Below, piece after piece: positions 12,103 through 28,018 of a stretch of 64,000 nucleotides of DNA. Both the position numbers and the translations under genes were made by a program. The stretch's first letter is position 1. Every line of letters starts with the position of its first letter. Source of the DNA: Saururus chinensis (taxonomy: Eukaryota > Streptophyta > Magnoliopsida > Piperales > Saururaceae); NCBI GenBank assembly GCA_035235625.1, contig CP141142.1, positions 11,252,995-11,316,994 on the forward strand. Direction: 5' to 3'. Under the pieces are notes generated by a model, which saw nothing but the letters and a program-made list of their open reading frames with translations, was not told where the DNA came from and did not search any database.

Positions 12103-13286
12103 TAGGGCTAGGAAAATCCAACCCGACCTGTTGACCAAACCCGAACCCGTCCTGCTTAACCCTGCACCCGACCCGACTACAAGTAGGGTCAGGGTTTAGG
12201 TTCTTGACCGGTTTTGAATTTAGGATCAGGTCGAACCCGACCAGCCCGACTTTTACCCGACTATAAATAATAAAGAGCCCTATTATTATAGTATTGGTCT
12301 ATTGGACTTATTTATACTAATATTATAGTATTTGATTCGTGTATACTATGTTGAACTAGAGGTGCTTAAACATAAATTTGGGCGTGAATAAGATGTTTGG
12401 AGTATAGATGTGATCACATATATTTTCCTTTGTAGTAGACATCCATTTTGGGATCACAGAGAACGGTATCTTTAAAGTGTAGTTAATTTATATATAGTTT
12501 AATTTCTTTTCTGTTATTCTTTTAGGTGTGGTGAATGGAATGAAAATATGTCATATTTTTTTGTATTCATTACTCATCCTCTCTCCTTCAGAAGGACACA
12601 TCACACACTAGATTTAGCTATGTGTTAAAGGCCTGACAATCATAATAAGGAGCAAGTTAGGAGCATGTAACTAGATAGGTGGGTAATAAAGCTCGATGAG
12701 GGACAATTTTTGGAGGAGGAAAATTGTAATCAAGTGTCACTAGTTACAAAGGAGGGTAGGATTATGAGCAGCCATAGAGAAGTAGTTATTGGAATTTTGA
12801 AATTAAGACATGCTGAAATGCATGATCCTCTCTGGCCATCAAAGAAATAATGTTTAATGTATTTTGTGTTGGTATGTGAGTTATCGAAACCAAGTGGGCT
12901 AATCATGAGTAAACAAATGTTGAAGGTTTGTTTTATTATCATTCGCTTAGAATCCTCTAAGGTCTTCGTTGATGGCTACTACAAAAAAGTATCCACCACA
13001 AATTATCCAAAGAACCAAATATAACAAATTAATATTTTAATATATTTAATTTCATTTGTGTTTTCCCTTTGCAAAGATAACGTATATAATACGAGTCTAA
13101 CAAAAAAAATTGAGAAAAAAAGTAGGGTTACCCGCATACCTAACCCTACCCGACTCAGGTAGGGTTAGGGTTTGGATTTTCGACCTGATTTAAAAATAGG
13201 GTTGGATCACGACCTGACCCCATTTCAGTGAGGGTCAAGGCCAACCTGACCTAATTTGACCTGACTTGACCTGATTCCCAGCCCTA
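12103..13286. mobile_element. non-autonomous hAT-type transposon, 1.2 kb
   Basis: Left end TAGGGCTAGGAAAATCC; right end read on the other strand TAGGGCTGGGAATCAGG. The flanking 8-mers are CTCGGCCC (12095-12102) and CTTGGCCC (13287-13294), one mismatch apart, as expected for a slightly aged hAT target duplication. Both ends carry dense subterminal repeats of the type ACCCGACC / GGGTCAGG (12115-12255 and 13120-13275), typical transposase-binding clusters. The interior (about 12280-13080) is AT-rich and has only a 70-codon minus-strand open frame without recognisable domains. It may be a remnant of transposase sequence, but I cannot show that. Confidence 0.75.
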
Positions 13287-14503
13287 CTTGGCCCACTGGA
13301 CCCAACCCAATGGCCTAGGTTCATGCGGGGTCATTTTTTGAAATCTCGAACTAGTAGCCCGACCTTGTGCTTCATCTTCAACCTCACGACCCTTTTTTTT
13401 ACGAGAAGTTTGTGCATGGCACGATGGTGGGGCTCCGGCCTGAACATGTCAGGTCACTCCAGATCCACCTGTGACAAAGGAGGTGGAAGCTTGGAGTGAC
13501 CGGCAGGCCGTCAGTCGGCACCCGCCGTTGCTCCCTTCTCAATCTCTCTTCCATGAAAATCACAAAAGGCGACCGAGAGTAGCTACGGTCAACCAGGATT
13601 ATGCATGACGGGGATCCAGTTCAACGGCGGCAAAATTTGCCGGAGTGGGACGAGAGCAGAGGGCAGAAGGCGCCCAACATCATCCTGCCTATCCATCTAG
13701 TCGTAAACTCTTATCATTTCTCTCTCTCTCTTTTTTCTATCCCCCCAACGATTGTACACACCGGTTGATCCTTCCAGTGAATAGATTTTTGGCCTAAAGA
13801 TATCAACGGACCATCCGGTCATAAAGAAAAAATTAAACGAAATTGCTGCAGATTCACTTTTCCTCGTAATTATGGGAATAGTGACTCTGCAGAGATTACT
13901 GTTCATTCTAATTACATAAACAATTCATGTTAATTACAAAATAGTAAATTACATAAATATCTAATAATATAATTTATATCCTTATTTACTCAATAAAATT
14001 TGAGAAAGATCTTACCTTAATGGCTAATTTGTCGTTGATCCACCGCCACCGAAGCCTTGTCGTCCCCCACCTTCTCCCTCTTTTTCTGGCCCAAAAAAAA
14101 GCTACCCTTTTATGCCATAACCATCCCTTTTATAAGTATGAGGAAGATTAGGTCAATCCTCCTCACTTAGGCAACCTAATTGGGACTTAAAAATTAATTT
14201 CATAAATTTAATTAATCAAGCCCGTAAAACGACTTAAATGGCCCAAATACATATCTAAATGAAATAAACGGGCCCTATACGATATATTCAACTTTGAACA
14301 ATCGTATCTCCCTCATCTGAACTTCAATTTGTACATTCTTGGTGGCTTTTCGAAGCTCTTTCTATCTACTTTCTAATCAAATTAGTCTAAGACACAAATT
14401 CTATTTAGGGTGGATGTTATTATTATGATAATATCAAGGGGTCAAATACCCTAATTTCGAGGTGTTTAATTTTTGAAACCTAGAAAAATCCAGGATATTA
14501 TAG

Positions 14504-14790
14504 CAGTCACTTGTGGATTGTGACCACCAGGTATGCACTCATTACCTTCTTTTTTATTTGATTAGATATTAATTTTTGTAACTTTCATTCATAAATGAAT
14601 TTTTAAGAGTATTATTATAGTTTAGTGTATTAGAATTTATCATTGATATTATTGTCTTTTTTTTTGTAAAATTTTATTGTATGCATCATGCAAGTCATTT
14701 CATAATAAGTATATTTTAATTGATTGTTTTTACATTTTTGTTACTTATTGTACATGTAAATTATATTATGTTCTTCTTACCATAATTAAG
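14504..14790. other. AT-rich spacer before the first MULE
   Basis: No gene is supported. This may hold part of the terminal inverted repeat of the Mutator-like element that follows, but its partner repeat was not found. Confidence 0.35.
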
Positions 14791-14799
14791 TATTTTTTT

Positions 14800-17108
14800 A
14801 TTTTGTTGTTTGGAGGAAAATGGACTCTTTTATTATTCTATTATGCAAATATGGCATTAATGATAATGTGTTTCAGGTTAATAGAAGTATTTCTTATGAG
14901 ACCTTGCTTTCTATGATTTGCCAAACATGGAGTGATCTAAATGCCAAGTCGATTATATTACAATACTCTTTGGTTGGTCATTCAGAATGTAATCTTCTTA
15001 ATAATGACAATTTACAAAAAAATTCTTGCTTATGAGCTACATGTGAAGATTGTTGATGTTCTTGTCACTAATTCATCAAGGGGCACTGATTTTTGTGTTG
15101 ATGAAGGAACTAGTAGTGGTACTAGTAATCAAGTGATAAGTAGTAGCATTTAAATCAGTGATGATATGGTTTTTGATGAAGAAGTTGATACATCTTTGCA
15201 TGAAAGTAATATTCTTTTTGACAAGAAATTGGTCTAGTGCAATTGATTCTATTGGGCATAAATTTGATGATGTAGAAGACTTTAGGCAAAAGTTGTGTCG
15301 TTATGCGATTGAGATTGGTTTTAAATTTAAGTATATTAAAAATAATTTTTTAAGGGTAGCAGTTGAATGCAAACATAAGGAATCAACTGGATGTCAATGA
15401 CATGTTCATGCAAGGAAGGATGGTTGGAATAATACTTTTTATATTTGTAAGTTTAACAATCAGCACACATGTGGATGTATTGTGTGAAGAAAGAAGAATC
15501 AAACAACAACAACTGTCATTGTTTCCAAGGAGTTGTTGAGAGTTGATCTGGTACATCAATTTAATACAAGTTATGACCTTGATATTTCCTATAGAATAGC
15601 ATGTAAGAGCTTTCAAAAAGCTCAAAAGAAGATTTTTGGCGATCATTTATTGTCGTTTGATGATTTGTGTTGATACATTGGTACTGCTATGAGTACTAAT
15701 CTTAGTAGTTATTTGACTTTGGAGATTGATGATGAAGTTGGGTGATTTAAGAGAGTGTTTGTTTCCTTTTATGCATGCATCTGTGGATTCAACTTTTGTC
15801 GTCCTGTGTGATTTTTGGATGGAACCCAATTGCATGGCCATTATAAAGGTCATTTGTTGGCTGCCATGAGAAAAAATGCCAACCAAGGTAATTTTTTGCT
15901 TTTTGTTTCTTGCTATAAATTTTTATTTCAGTCTATTTCTGTAATAAAACTACATAACAAAGTAAAATTATACTATGTGATATGTATAGTAATCTTTTAC
16001 TTTTGACTAAAAATATTCCTTTTGTCAATGATTTTGATGTTCTTTTTTTAAAGGTATTTCCCCACTTGCATATGTTGTTGTCAATTCTAAGGATGAAGAT
16101 AATTGGGTATGGTTTCTCATGCAATTGAAGATGATACTTAATCCTTTACGTGAGTTGACTATTATCTCAGATCGTAACAAGGGGCTGCTTCAAGCAATGC
16201 TACAAATATTCCTATCTTTTCACATGCTTATTGTTTGCACCATTTGAGAATGAATTTGAGGGACATGTTGAGAAGAAGGAATAATGACTTCTGTGAGAGT
16301 ATGAATTTCAAGTTTATACAATGTGCTTATGCTGCAAGACCTTCAAAATTTGACATATTATTTGAAGAATTTAAAAAAGATGGCGGGCAACAAGTTTTTT
16401 ATTTTCTTAAAAATCTTCCAAAACATAATTGGGCAAATGCATATTTCAAGGGCAAGCGTTATGGTGATATGTGTTCAAATGTTGTAGGGTATTTTACCTC
16501 ATGGATACATGATGAAAGACATTTGCCCATTATGAAGATGATTGATAGGATATGCATTAAGATTATGGAGATGATGAATGAGTGTAGGAATGAAGCAAGG
16601 AGTTGGAGTGGTGTTCTTTGCCTAGTTATGGAGCAAAAGCTGGATGAGAATATTAAGGATGGTAGTGGTTGGGTAGTGGTTGCTTCTCATGATAATATGT
16701 ATAAAGTTATGTCAGATCCATCAATATATGTGAATATTGATTCTCACGATTGTTCTTGTTATAAATGGCACTTGACTAAATACCCATGTAAACATGTTGT
16801 TGCGGCATTGCTTAAAAATGGGAAAGACCTTCGTATTTTTTGTGACCCTTGTCTTACAAAAGTAGCATTTAAAATTTTTTACTCTCAACTTATATTGCAT
16901 ATTCCTTCTTATAAAAAGACGGAAGTTTTTTTAAAAGAAGTTGTAGTCTTACCTCCATTGTCAAGAAGGCCATTTGGTAGACCTAAGTCTACTAAAATTC
17001 CATCTCGTGGTGAAAAGTCAACAAGAACAATGAAATGTGGCTGATGTGGCAAAGTTGGACATCACAACAAGAAGACTTGTAAAGATGCATTACAAGATTT
17101 GAATGTCT
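14800..17108 (+). pseudogene. MuDR-type MULE transposase, decayed
   Basis: Parts occur in the normal order of a MuDR transposase. A PB1-like N-terminal segment (14820-15010) contains VNRSISYETLLSMICQTW. The MuDR DNA-binding region (about 15240-15470) contains DVEDFRQKLCRYAIEIGFKF and HTCG. The catalytic region begins near 15780 (DGTQLHGHYKGHLLAAMRK), is interrupted by a probable intron (about 15888-16053, GT...AG), and resumes as GISPLAYVVVNSKDEDNW. A 269-codon open frame at 16235-17044 then carries the SWIM zinc finger CxC...CKH (CSCYKWHLTKYPCKHVVAAL). A CCHC knuckle (CGKVGHHNKKTC) follows an in-frame TGA at 17042-17044. Further stops and frame changes lie in the 15.2-16.2 kb part, so it cannot make a full transposase. 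The terminal inverted repeats were not identified. Confidence 0.8.
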
Positions 17109-18360
17109 AGACTATAATTCTTATTTTAAGTTTATTAGTATTTTTTATTTTGTTTGTTATTGTTTGAAAACTTATCATTTAGATTCTATATTTAGTGATT
17201 ATAAAAAAGATAGTACAGTTCCAAGTATTTTGCTTATATTATCATTTATATGAATCTTACATCTTATTTTTAGACTTAAAAGTGCTTGTGTATTAGCATT
17301 AACTTTTATTGGTCTTTTTTGGTCTTATATTTAAATGATGGATATTTTGAATAAAATACTACTATTTGATACATATTCTAAGTATAAATTCAGTATTGTT
17401 GTAAACTATTTAAACAATGGTTAGATCCAAAAATGAGAATTGAAATGACCCAAGAAAGATATGGATTGTTTGGAATGGATTGTTTAAACCCAGAGATAGT
17501 AGTGTGCTATGTAAGATATGTTGTCATAAACATAGGTTAATTTTGATAATTAGACCCAAGTAAATATTGATATCAATAGTTAATTAATGAATACTTGTTC
17601 ATACTTTTGTATTCTTGAATAGGTTTTTGCAAAGTATGTGAAAAAATGGATGAAGATTGTTGCACAGTTCCACGACAAGTAATTTTAGTAAGCATTTTTA
17701 TGTGTTGTATCTCTAGCCCTATGATTCATATTACATGGATACTATGAAAAATTATCATTGGTTAAATACTCTATTTCTAACTTAAATTATTTATGTTTTT
17801 TGAATAACATAAATTATTTATTTAAGCTAACTACTTTTTTCTTTATTCTTCTTTTGCAGACACTAAATGATCATACAAGAGATGCAAAAGGTATTGCGTA
17901 TATTTAATGTTGTTTTGTTTACACAGTTAAATACTATTTTATATTTCATAAGTAAACTTTGAGCATAGTCCTTGCTTGTTTTAGGAACATTCACATAACT
18001 TTTGATTCTTGATTGAGAGTTGAACGTTTGTTTGAGAAGAATTCCATCTCCTTCAAGACCAGCGTGCTTTATTTCAGCTCGAAGCTGGTTTCTAGTTTCA
18101 AGATCAGCGTGCTTTATTCTTGATATTTATTGTAAGTGGAAGTTACTAGATTTTTTATTACTTAAATAGAGTTCAATGTATTTTTTTTATATTGTCTAAT
18201 TAGGGACATCTATTTCTCATTTGATTAGACAAAGAACTAGGGATTAATTATTACACTTGGAAACTCTTTTTCTACTAGGAAGACTAGCCCATGAATTGAA
18301 CTTTTCATTTTTTTAACTAATTCTACATCCAACTCTTATAGACTAATCTTTTAATATTTG
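17109..18360. other. AT-rich spacer between two MULE remnants
   Basis: No supportable gene. A short plus-strand stretch near 17425-17530 reads WNGLFKPRDSSVLCKICCHKH, a weak resemblance to a BED-type zinc finger, but it is too short to call. Near 18045-18115 a word of about 21 bp (TTCAAGAYCAGCGTGCTTTAT) is present twice. Confidence 0.3.
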
Positions 18361-19827
<1,467 letters not shown>

Positions 19828-19830
<3 letters not shown>

Positions 19831-22800
19831 CAACTCAAGGCTAACACATGGAGGATTTTTTTTAATGTTGTGATTACTAAACAAAACGAAAGATGATGAG
19901 GCCGATTGGATAACTATAGAAAGACTAAAAAATATTTATTTGACAAAGATATCTTTGATTTATTTGATATATCTATAATTTAATCATTGCCAAAAAAATA
20001 ACCAATCAAGCAGCCAATAAGAAGCAATTAAGGGATGTAATTAAACATTCCCCTTTAAAGCAACCCCCCTACTCAAATAAAAAAAGGGAAAACGCGGGAG
20101 AAGCATCATCCCCTTAACTTTGGATCTCTCTTATCCTATTTTTCTGCTCTTATTTTAGATTTTTTGTGTTAAAGTTTTATTTTAATGGCTTTCTAAGCCT
20201 TCTAACGAAGGTTAGATGTGATTTATAACAATCTAATATAGTTCTTCATGTTTCATCATTATTTTTAAGCAAATATTAAATTTGAAGTGATATTCATTAA
20301 ATATTATTTTTATTTCATATTTTTTTGTGATCTTAATACATAAGATGTAAGATCCCTGAACTTGAACTAATTTATTTTATTCTATTTAATTGTTTATTTA
20401 TGTTTTAAAGTTAATTCTGATCGATTTTGACTATTTTTGAAATTAAAGTGGTTAACAAATATTTTAACCAAACTTTTCTTTACATTTAAGGTTTTTAAGT
20501 TAATTTAAGTCATTTGGAATTTTTTAAGAATTTTTACCCGAAAAGTTAGGTGGTAGGACCCACTATGGGCCTCACATACAAAATTTAAATTTTTAGCCCT
20601 AAATGATCATAACATCAACCTAAGATAGAAAATAATTATTTCAAAATTTTCAGACTTCAATTTGGGTTCAAATAAACAAGTTTATCCATTTTTAGTAATA
20701 TCCTATTTGTACCTCATTAATTAATTAGGTTTACCCCACCCTTTACTATAAAAGAAATAACCCATCCACTTTTCCAATTGGGAAATGGCTGAAACTAGGA
20801 TCTTAGGAGCCTAATCCCCATTTTCCTACAAGAGAAAGGAGATTAAGGTATTGATTTTCTTAATATTTTATTAATCACTTAGGGTTTTTTCTTAAGTCTT
20901 TCAAATTTTTTCCTTTACTTTGGATTAATCTCGATTTCTATTAAAAAACTACTGATTTGGGTTTTTATTTCAAAACCTAATGATGAAAATTTCGTTTTTA
21001 AGCTTCTTTAACTCTAGATTCAAGGTTTTTCCAAAGATTTAGGTGTTTTAAATTAGATTTATGAAGGTATTAATAAAAAGCACATGTTGGGTAGGTTTTG
21101 AAGGTCTTTGCGAAGCCATTTCGAATCAAGAAGTTGTTGGAAGGTAAGTGTTTTGGTCTTAAACATTGTTGTGATTTCAAATTTAAGTTTTGATAGAGTT
21201 TGGAAATGGGTTCCATGGTTATGAGCTTTAATGGTGATTTGTGAAAGGGGTAATCTTTGATGAGAATTTCTTGGGGTTTTTGTTTTGTAATGGCTAAATT
21301 TGATGTTCTATAAGCATGGATTTAATTATCACGAAGTTTGGGGATGAGATTTTCGAAGTGGGGAAGACGAACCAGGAACTGCCGTTATGGCGATTGAACG
21401 GCCCTGCAGGGCGTTTGAACGCCAACACAATAGAATTGGGGGGTTTTGCTATTTTGTCCATTTTTTAGTTTTTATTTTTAAATATCATTTCTTATGTTCA
21501 TGCTGAGTAATTTGAGCTAGAATGAGCTACTGAAAGGGTGTGTTATTGATGTTGAAAATTATGAAGAGTATTTAAGTATTATGTGAAATTGCATGTTGTT
21601 GGCTACACTTGTTGGGATTGCTTATCTTGAATATATGATTGAATGATTCCTTATGTTTTAAGCATGATTCTAGAAGATTATAGCATAAGAATAGACTAAT
21701 ATGTCTTCATATAATGTGATTAAATTATGGGTAAATGATAGTGTCATGTTTAGATTCAAGTGTGGTATGAATATGCTTGTATAGGTTTAGCATGAGGTTA
21801 CACTTGACTTTATTGATGGTTTTCACTCGTGATTTTAGTTAGGAACCATGATTAGATGTTAAAGAGCATGTGTGGTGAGATGGTGAATTATTTACAAAGC
21901 ATGTTTATATGCTTAGAATTAAATATTTCTACCATGTACACACGCATGTGGGGGATGGTTATGATGATGCTTAGTATTATGATTATAAATGATGCATGAA
22001 GGGCTTATGAGAGTACTTATCATGAATTAGGATTCATGTATGCCTTTCCCATGTATGTACCATGTTGTATGGATCATGAAAAAGATTTCTGAATGAGACT
22101 TTATCGAGATTAGCGGAGGTTGATCGATTAGATGCAATGATGTGAGGTTGTGTGCCATATTAATTGATTATTAGCTTATCAAAAATTGGTTGGTCCGAAA
22201 GGATATGATTTTGATTTGAGTTCCTGTGTGGAACATGGATATTTCCCCGGTTGAGTCGTTTTGATTTGATGCTAAGTTGAGGTTAAATGGTAACGAGTTG
22301 TGTACTTGTCATGCGGTTGAGATTCTTAAGATGGTCATCTAGACCTTGAGAATCCAAAGTGGTATGCCTTTGTACACCGGCTACCACGTATTCTAGGTTC
22401 CCTATGTGGGAATTTAGACTCTTCCCGTTGCAAGACATGTCCAGGGCGAACACACCTGCTATAGGTTCTCTGTGTGAGATTCGGACATCCATGGCCAGGA
22501 TTGTCCTGAGTGAGTAGACTTAGGAACTGACTACCCCAAACACTTTAGGTTTCCTTTGTGAAAATTGGACTATGCCTAACCTATGTGACATGATTGTATT
22601 TTTCTCCATGATGGAGACATTCACTATTTGTTGATGATGAATGTGTATGAGATAATATTATGCCCAGGCTACACAGGTTGTGTAGGGATAATGGAATTAT
22701 GTGATACATGTGAATATGATTTATTATGTATAATTTAGTATCATGTGATTGAGACTCTTGTCGTACAAGGTGTATGATCTATGGATGAATTATATGAATA

Positions 22801-24262
22801 TGCATTATGTGATTATGTGTTGGAAACATGTGTTATGCAGGTTGAATGTATATGAAAGAGAATAGTTTATGATGCATGATCTGAATGTGTGTTAGAGATA
22901 CTACTCATGCAGGTTATATATGATGTTTATACATTATGTGATTGAGTGAGAATCACTTATTATACAAGATAGATTTTATGTCATATTGTGATTATTTATA
23001 TCATGATTAGTATGTATGAGATACTTATATGTACGATAATTACCTATGGGTAAATAGGGGTATGGTAAGGGAATTAATAAAAAATGGGAATATTAGGTTA
23101 AATGTGGATCTAAATTACCATGTTGATGTACCATGGTTATTTTTTTTATTAATGTTATCGTATTTCAAACCTTACTGAGTTTAACTTACCCCACTTTTTG
23201 TGTTTTTGTTTTGGGGCTGCATGACATGACATGCAGTTAATTAGGATTCCTTGTATGAGGGATTACCAGGATATGCGTGGGATTAGGCATGAATGCTTTC
23301 AAATCTTATTTTGTCTATTGATTTATGCTATTATGATCATAAAACACTTTGTATGGATGATTATGTTTCAAACTTGTGTGTATCTAATGGCTTTAGACTT
23401 GTCTAATATTTTCTAATTCTAGCTATGTTTAGGCTTAGGATGTTAAGTATGTGGGTTTCATTTGAGGATTTATTTCAGAGATGTTATCTTCTTTTATTCT
23501 ACCTTATTTCTCTTGTACAAAGGACTAAAGGTGCATGTCTCCGTGTTAGTTACTCAGGGGTTAAGACTTCCGCAATGCAATTTAGTTATCCCCGTGTGCT
23601 TTGATCGGCCCCTGAACTAGGTTCGGCTCAAGTCAGGCGGGCATCAGGGCATGAGATAAGATGCATGTTTGAAGGCCCTCCTTAATCTTTTGTAGTTTTG
23701 ATACATAGAACTCTTAAAAAAATAATATTTTTAATCCTTCATCTATCCAAAGTATTATCTATATTTGTTTTTGCTTTTATTTTTCACATTTTCTAGTTGA
23801 ATAGAATCCTTATTCAAGTCTAACCAAGATAACATGACACACAAAGAGCATCATTAGATGTTACAACTCACCTCTAGTCTTAGTTAGAGGGCATAGAAAA
23901 CTATTACAATAAAATTTAAAAACAAAAACTACAAAAGAAGAGATGAAAAATAGGAAAAGAGAGATATAAAGAGGAGAGGATGATGCTCCTCCTATGTTCT
24001 CCCTTTTTTATATGAGTAGAAGGGTTTGCTTCAAAGAAGAAGGTCCAATCACATCCCTTGATTACTTCTTAATTGGTTATTTCTTTGGCAACGATTAATT
24101 ATAAATCAATCAAATAAATTAAAGATTTCTTCATCAAATAAGTATTTTTTACTCTTTCTATAGTTATCCAATTAGCCTCATCATCTTTCCTTACGTATAG
24201 TAATTACAACAATAAAAAAAATTATCCATGTGTTGGCCTCAAGTTGATTGACTAGATGTCAT
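19828..24262. mobile_element. inverted-repeat (foldback-like) element with a solo LTR in its centre
   Basis: The left arm (about 19828-20265) and right arm (about 23835-24262) are inverted copies of each other over roughly 430 bp. Matching words include TAGTCAATCAACT, AAAGATGATGAGGC, TTGGATAACTATAGAAAGA, AGGGATGT and GCATCATCC. Without the 3.3-kb solo LTR in the spacer the element is about 1.1 kb, nearly all hairpin. It interrupts FAR1-like MULE sequence, which lies on both sides. No target duplication was recognised and the outer edges are uncertain by about 20 bp. Long terminal inverted repeats fit a non-autonomous MULE or a foldback element. There is no coding capacity. Confidence 0.6.
20346..23656 (+). 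mobile_element. solo gypsy-type LTR, 3.3 kb
   Basis: It starts TGTAAGATCCCTGAACTTG and ends GGCATCAGGGCATGAGA. The 5-bp word TAAGA flanks it directly at 20341-20345 and 23657-23661. Near 23160-23220 it contains 'CCTTACTGAGTTTAACTTACCCC ... TTTTGGGGCTGCATG', the layout seen in the 3' part of Tekay/Del-like LTRs. A second, visibly diverged member of the same family starts at 62317. Two short open frames (22283-22492 minus, 23231-23416 plus) have no family resemblance. It is a solo LTR fossil. Confidence 0.65.
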
Positions 24263-24756
24263 TTTCCACGTCTGGCTTGACTTATAAATTTTTGGAATTA
24301 TAAATTTCTTCCCAAAATAGTGATTATAGCCACGAAAGTATTTTTTCCAATTCCACTAAAATCATATCAATTAGAATTTTCTATAGAAGGATATGACCAA
24401 AATATTAGTTGTATCAATATGTCTAAATTAGCTCCTTCCATAATTCGTTTCTCTTGATACAAATATGAAATCTAATAGGTCCATATGGTTGTGTTCAACT
24501 AGGTCATTCATGTTTAGACCATTAAGAACTCATTCTTAAAACTTAAATAGTTTTAGGTAGTTTAACTTTACTTTTTCTTCCCCTTGGATCTTATCAAAGC
24601 CCATTTAGACATGTAAACACAATGAGGGTCCAACTCACCTAGTTAAAATATAAATAGCCCAAATAAGTAATGAATTAATATAAATTAGAATTAAAATTTA
24701 AGATTTGAAGATATTTAATTCAACATTATTTGAGTGCATCAATGTCACTATTATAG
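24263..24756. other. AT-rich spacer
   Basis: No gene, repeat arm or recognisable domain is seen here. It lies between the right arm of the inverted-repeat element and the resumed MULE sequence. Confidence 0.35.
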
Positions 24757-25566
24757 AAATCCATTTTACAAAGATGTTAGTAGATTAGTGTTGTAGTTCA
24801 CATTGAATTTGATTGATGAAGAAAAATAGAAAGTGGAGAAGGAAGATTGTCAACATGAATTGAAAAATACACATAGTCTACTGTGCAAACACCAATTGTC
24901 AAATTGGTGACTTGAAGGATGCCCGATTCTCATATGTGAAATACATGAATAAGGGAAGCAATTGTATGTTTTAACACCAAAAATTTCCTTAATGAGACAT
25001 GAACTCGTAGAAATATTTGATAACATCATTCGTCGATTTTATGTGGCTCGTGATGTAGTGAAAACTCAAAAATTAGTGGAATGCAAACAAATTGCATATC
25101 CTAAGGCAACATGGATGGAAATGCCTACAATTGCCTCAAGGCCACGTGCTAGTCACAAAAGGGAATACATATAAGCATGCTAATTCTACAAAAAAAGTTC
25201 TTTATAGTTTTGAATATCTAATCCTTGATATTAAAGTTCAACATAGTGCTAGTATGAAGATGTTGAAGATAACAAATAAGTCCCAAAAGACTAGTCAAAG
25301 AAAAGTATTTACATTGCATTCCTATAATCATTTCTTCATATGTGAAGGACATTGTTGACATCCCTGCATATGGGCATTGTAGATTCCATGCAAACTCATT
25401 GATGTTAGGGATGGGTGAGTATGGATGAAGGAAGGTCAATGCCAATTTGATTTATGAATTGTCCATTCATAAAGTTGAATATGAAAATATTTTAAGCGAA
25501 ACTGAAAAGGTTGTGGAACTATTGAACAATTTGGCTTTCTTCAAAGATATGACTCCAAAAGAATAA
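24757..25566 (+). pseudogene. FAR1-like MULE remnant with OTU-like C-terminal segment
   Basis: The first 135 bp repeat the block at 19670-19810 in the same orientation (shared words CCATTTTACAAAGATGTTA and GAAGATTGTCAACATGAATTG). So this is either a second, overlapping copy of the same family or a local duplication. Farther on, 25345-25440 reads as DIPAYGHCRFHANSLMLGMG followed by EYGW and NLIYELSIHK. This matches the 'DGHCGFRAIAxLLGxGEExW...V...L..EL' start of OTU-like domains found at the end of some plant FAR1/MULE proteins. The usual DG before HC is replaced by YG, and several stops occur, so it is not functional. Confidence 0.55.
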
Positions 25567-25637
25567 ATGAATGACAATACCGGATAGGGGTAGGGGTGCT
25601 CACATATAAAAATAAACACATACATAGGGTTATTTGT

Positions 25638-27540
<1,903 letters not shown>

Positions 27541-28018
27541 TGGTTTCGAGTACTAGCTTCTGCCTTGCATCCTTCTACGTCTCATCCCTAGTTTCAAACC
27601 GATTGTTCACAATAGAGCTATGCTGGGCCAAATGCTTGAAGTTTTAGGTCTACCTCAAAGACAAGGTGATACTTACGCGAAGCATGGTAAACTATTGTGA
27701 ACGTCCTAAGGTTGTATCATTGGGGCCCGTGTGCTAGTAAGATAAATTTTAATTATGTCATTGTTTAATAAAGGCATTTAGGTCAATAGATTAATAAGGG
27801 TATTAGTATTTTTCTTTTAATTAAGTTATTAGGCCTTGGGCGCTTGTTAGTGAGCCCATTAAGACTATCTATTTAAATGTAAGAGTTATGCCCTAAGTTG
27901 ATTATAAAATAAATTATTGTCTTGTCTTCTCCTCTTTCTTCCGTGCCTCACCCTTCTGTCCGGCAGCCATGCCACTCCCTCTCCCCTTTCCTAACCGTCC
28001 TGCGCCGCTCCCTTCCCG
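27541..28018. other. AT-rich, possibly LTR-derived spacer beside SHMT copy 1
   Basis: The stretch from about 27710 to 27930 has LTR-like character (ATTTAAATGTAAG, then AAATAAATTATTGTCTTG). After it a proline-rich plus-strand frame opens at 27969 and crosses into the altered last exon of SHMT copy 1. This is the unrelated sequence that replaced the 3' end of that gene. No gene is supported. Confidence 0.3.

Larger units (their letters stand above)
3763..14503 (-). mobile_element. old gypsy-type LTR (minus orientation), split by three later insertions
   Basis: On the plus strand the left end is TGTCACGACCTGGATTTTT. The right end, read on the minus strand from 14503, is TATAATATCCTGGATTTTT. These matching ends are the short inverted termini usual for Tekay/Del-like plant LTRs. 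Pieces assignable to this LTR are 3763-4143, 8415-9045, 10897-12102 and 13287-14503, together about 3.4 kb. On the minus strand a TATAAAAGGG promoter-like word lies near 14125-14135, as expected in an LTR. The flanking 5-mers, GCAAC on the left and GCAGT on the right, agree only partly, so the insertion is old or the borders are slightly off. No coding remains: a solo LTR fossil, badly decayed. Confidence 0.55.

Noticed and set aside
13130-13170. Telomere-like words (CCTAACCCTACCC and TAGGGTTAGGGTTT)
   Set aside because: They are not in a regular 7-bp array and mirror the cluster at 12115-12255; they are subterminal repeats of a hAT element.
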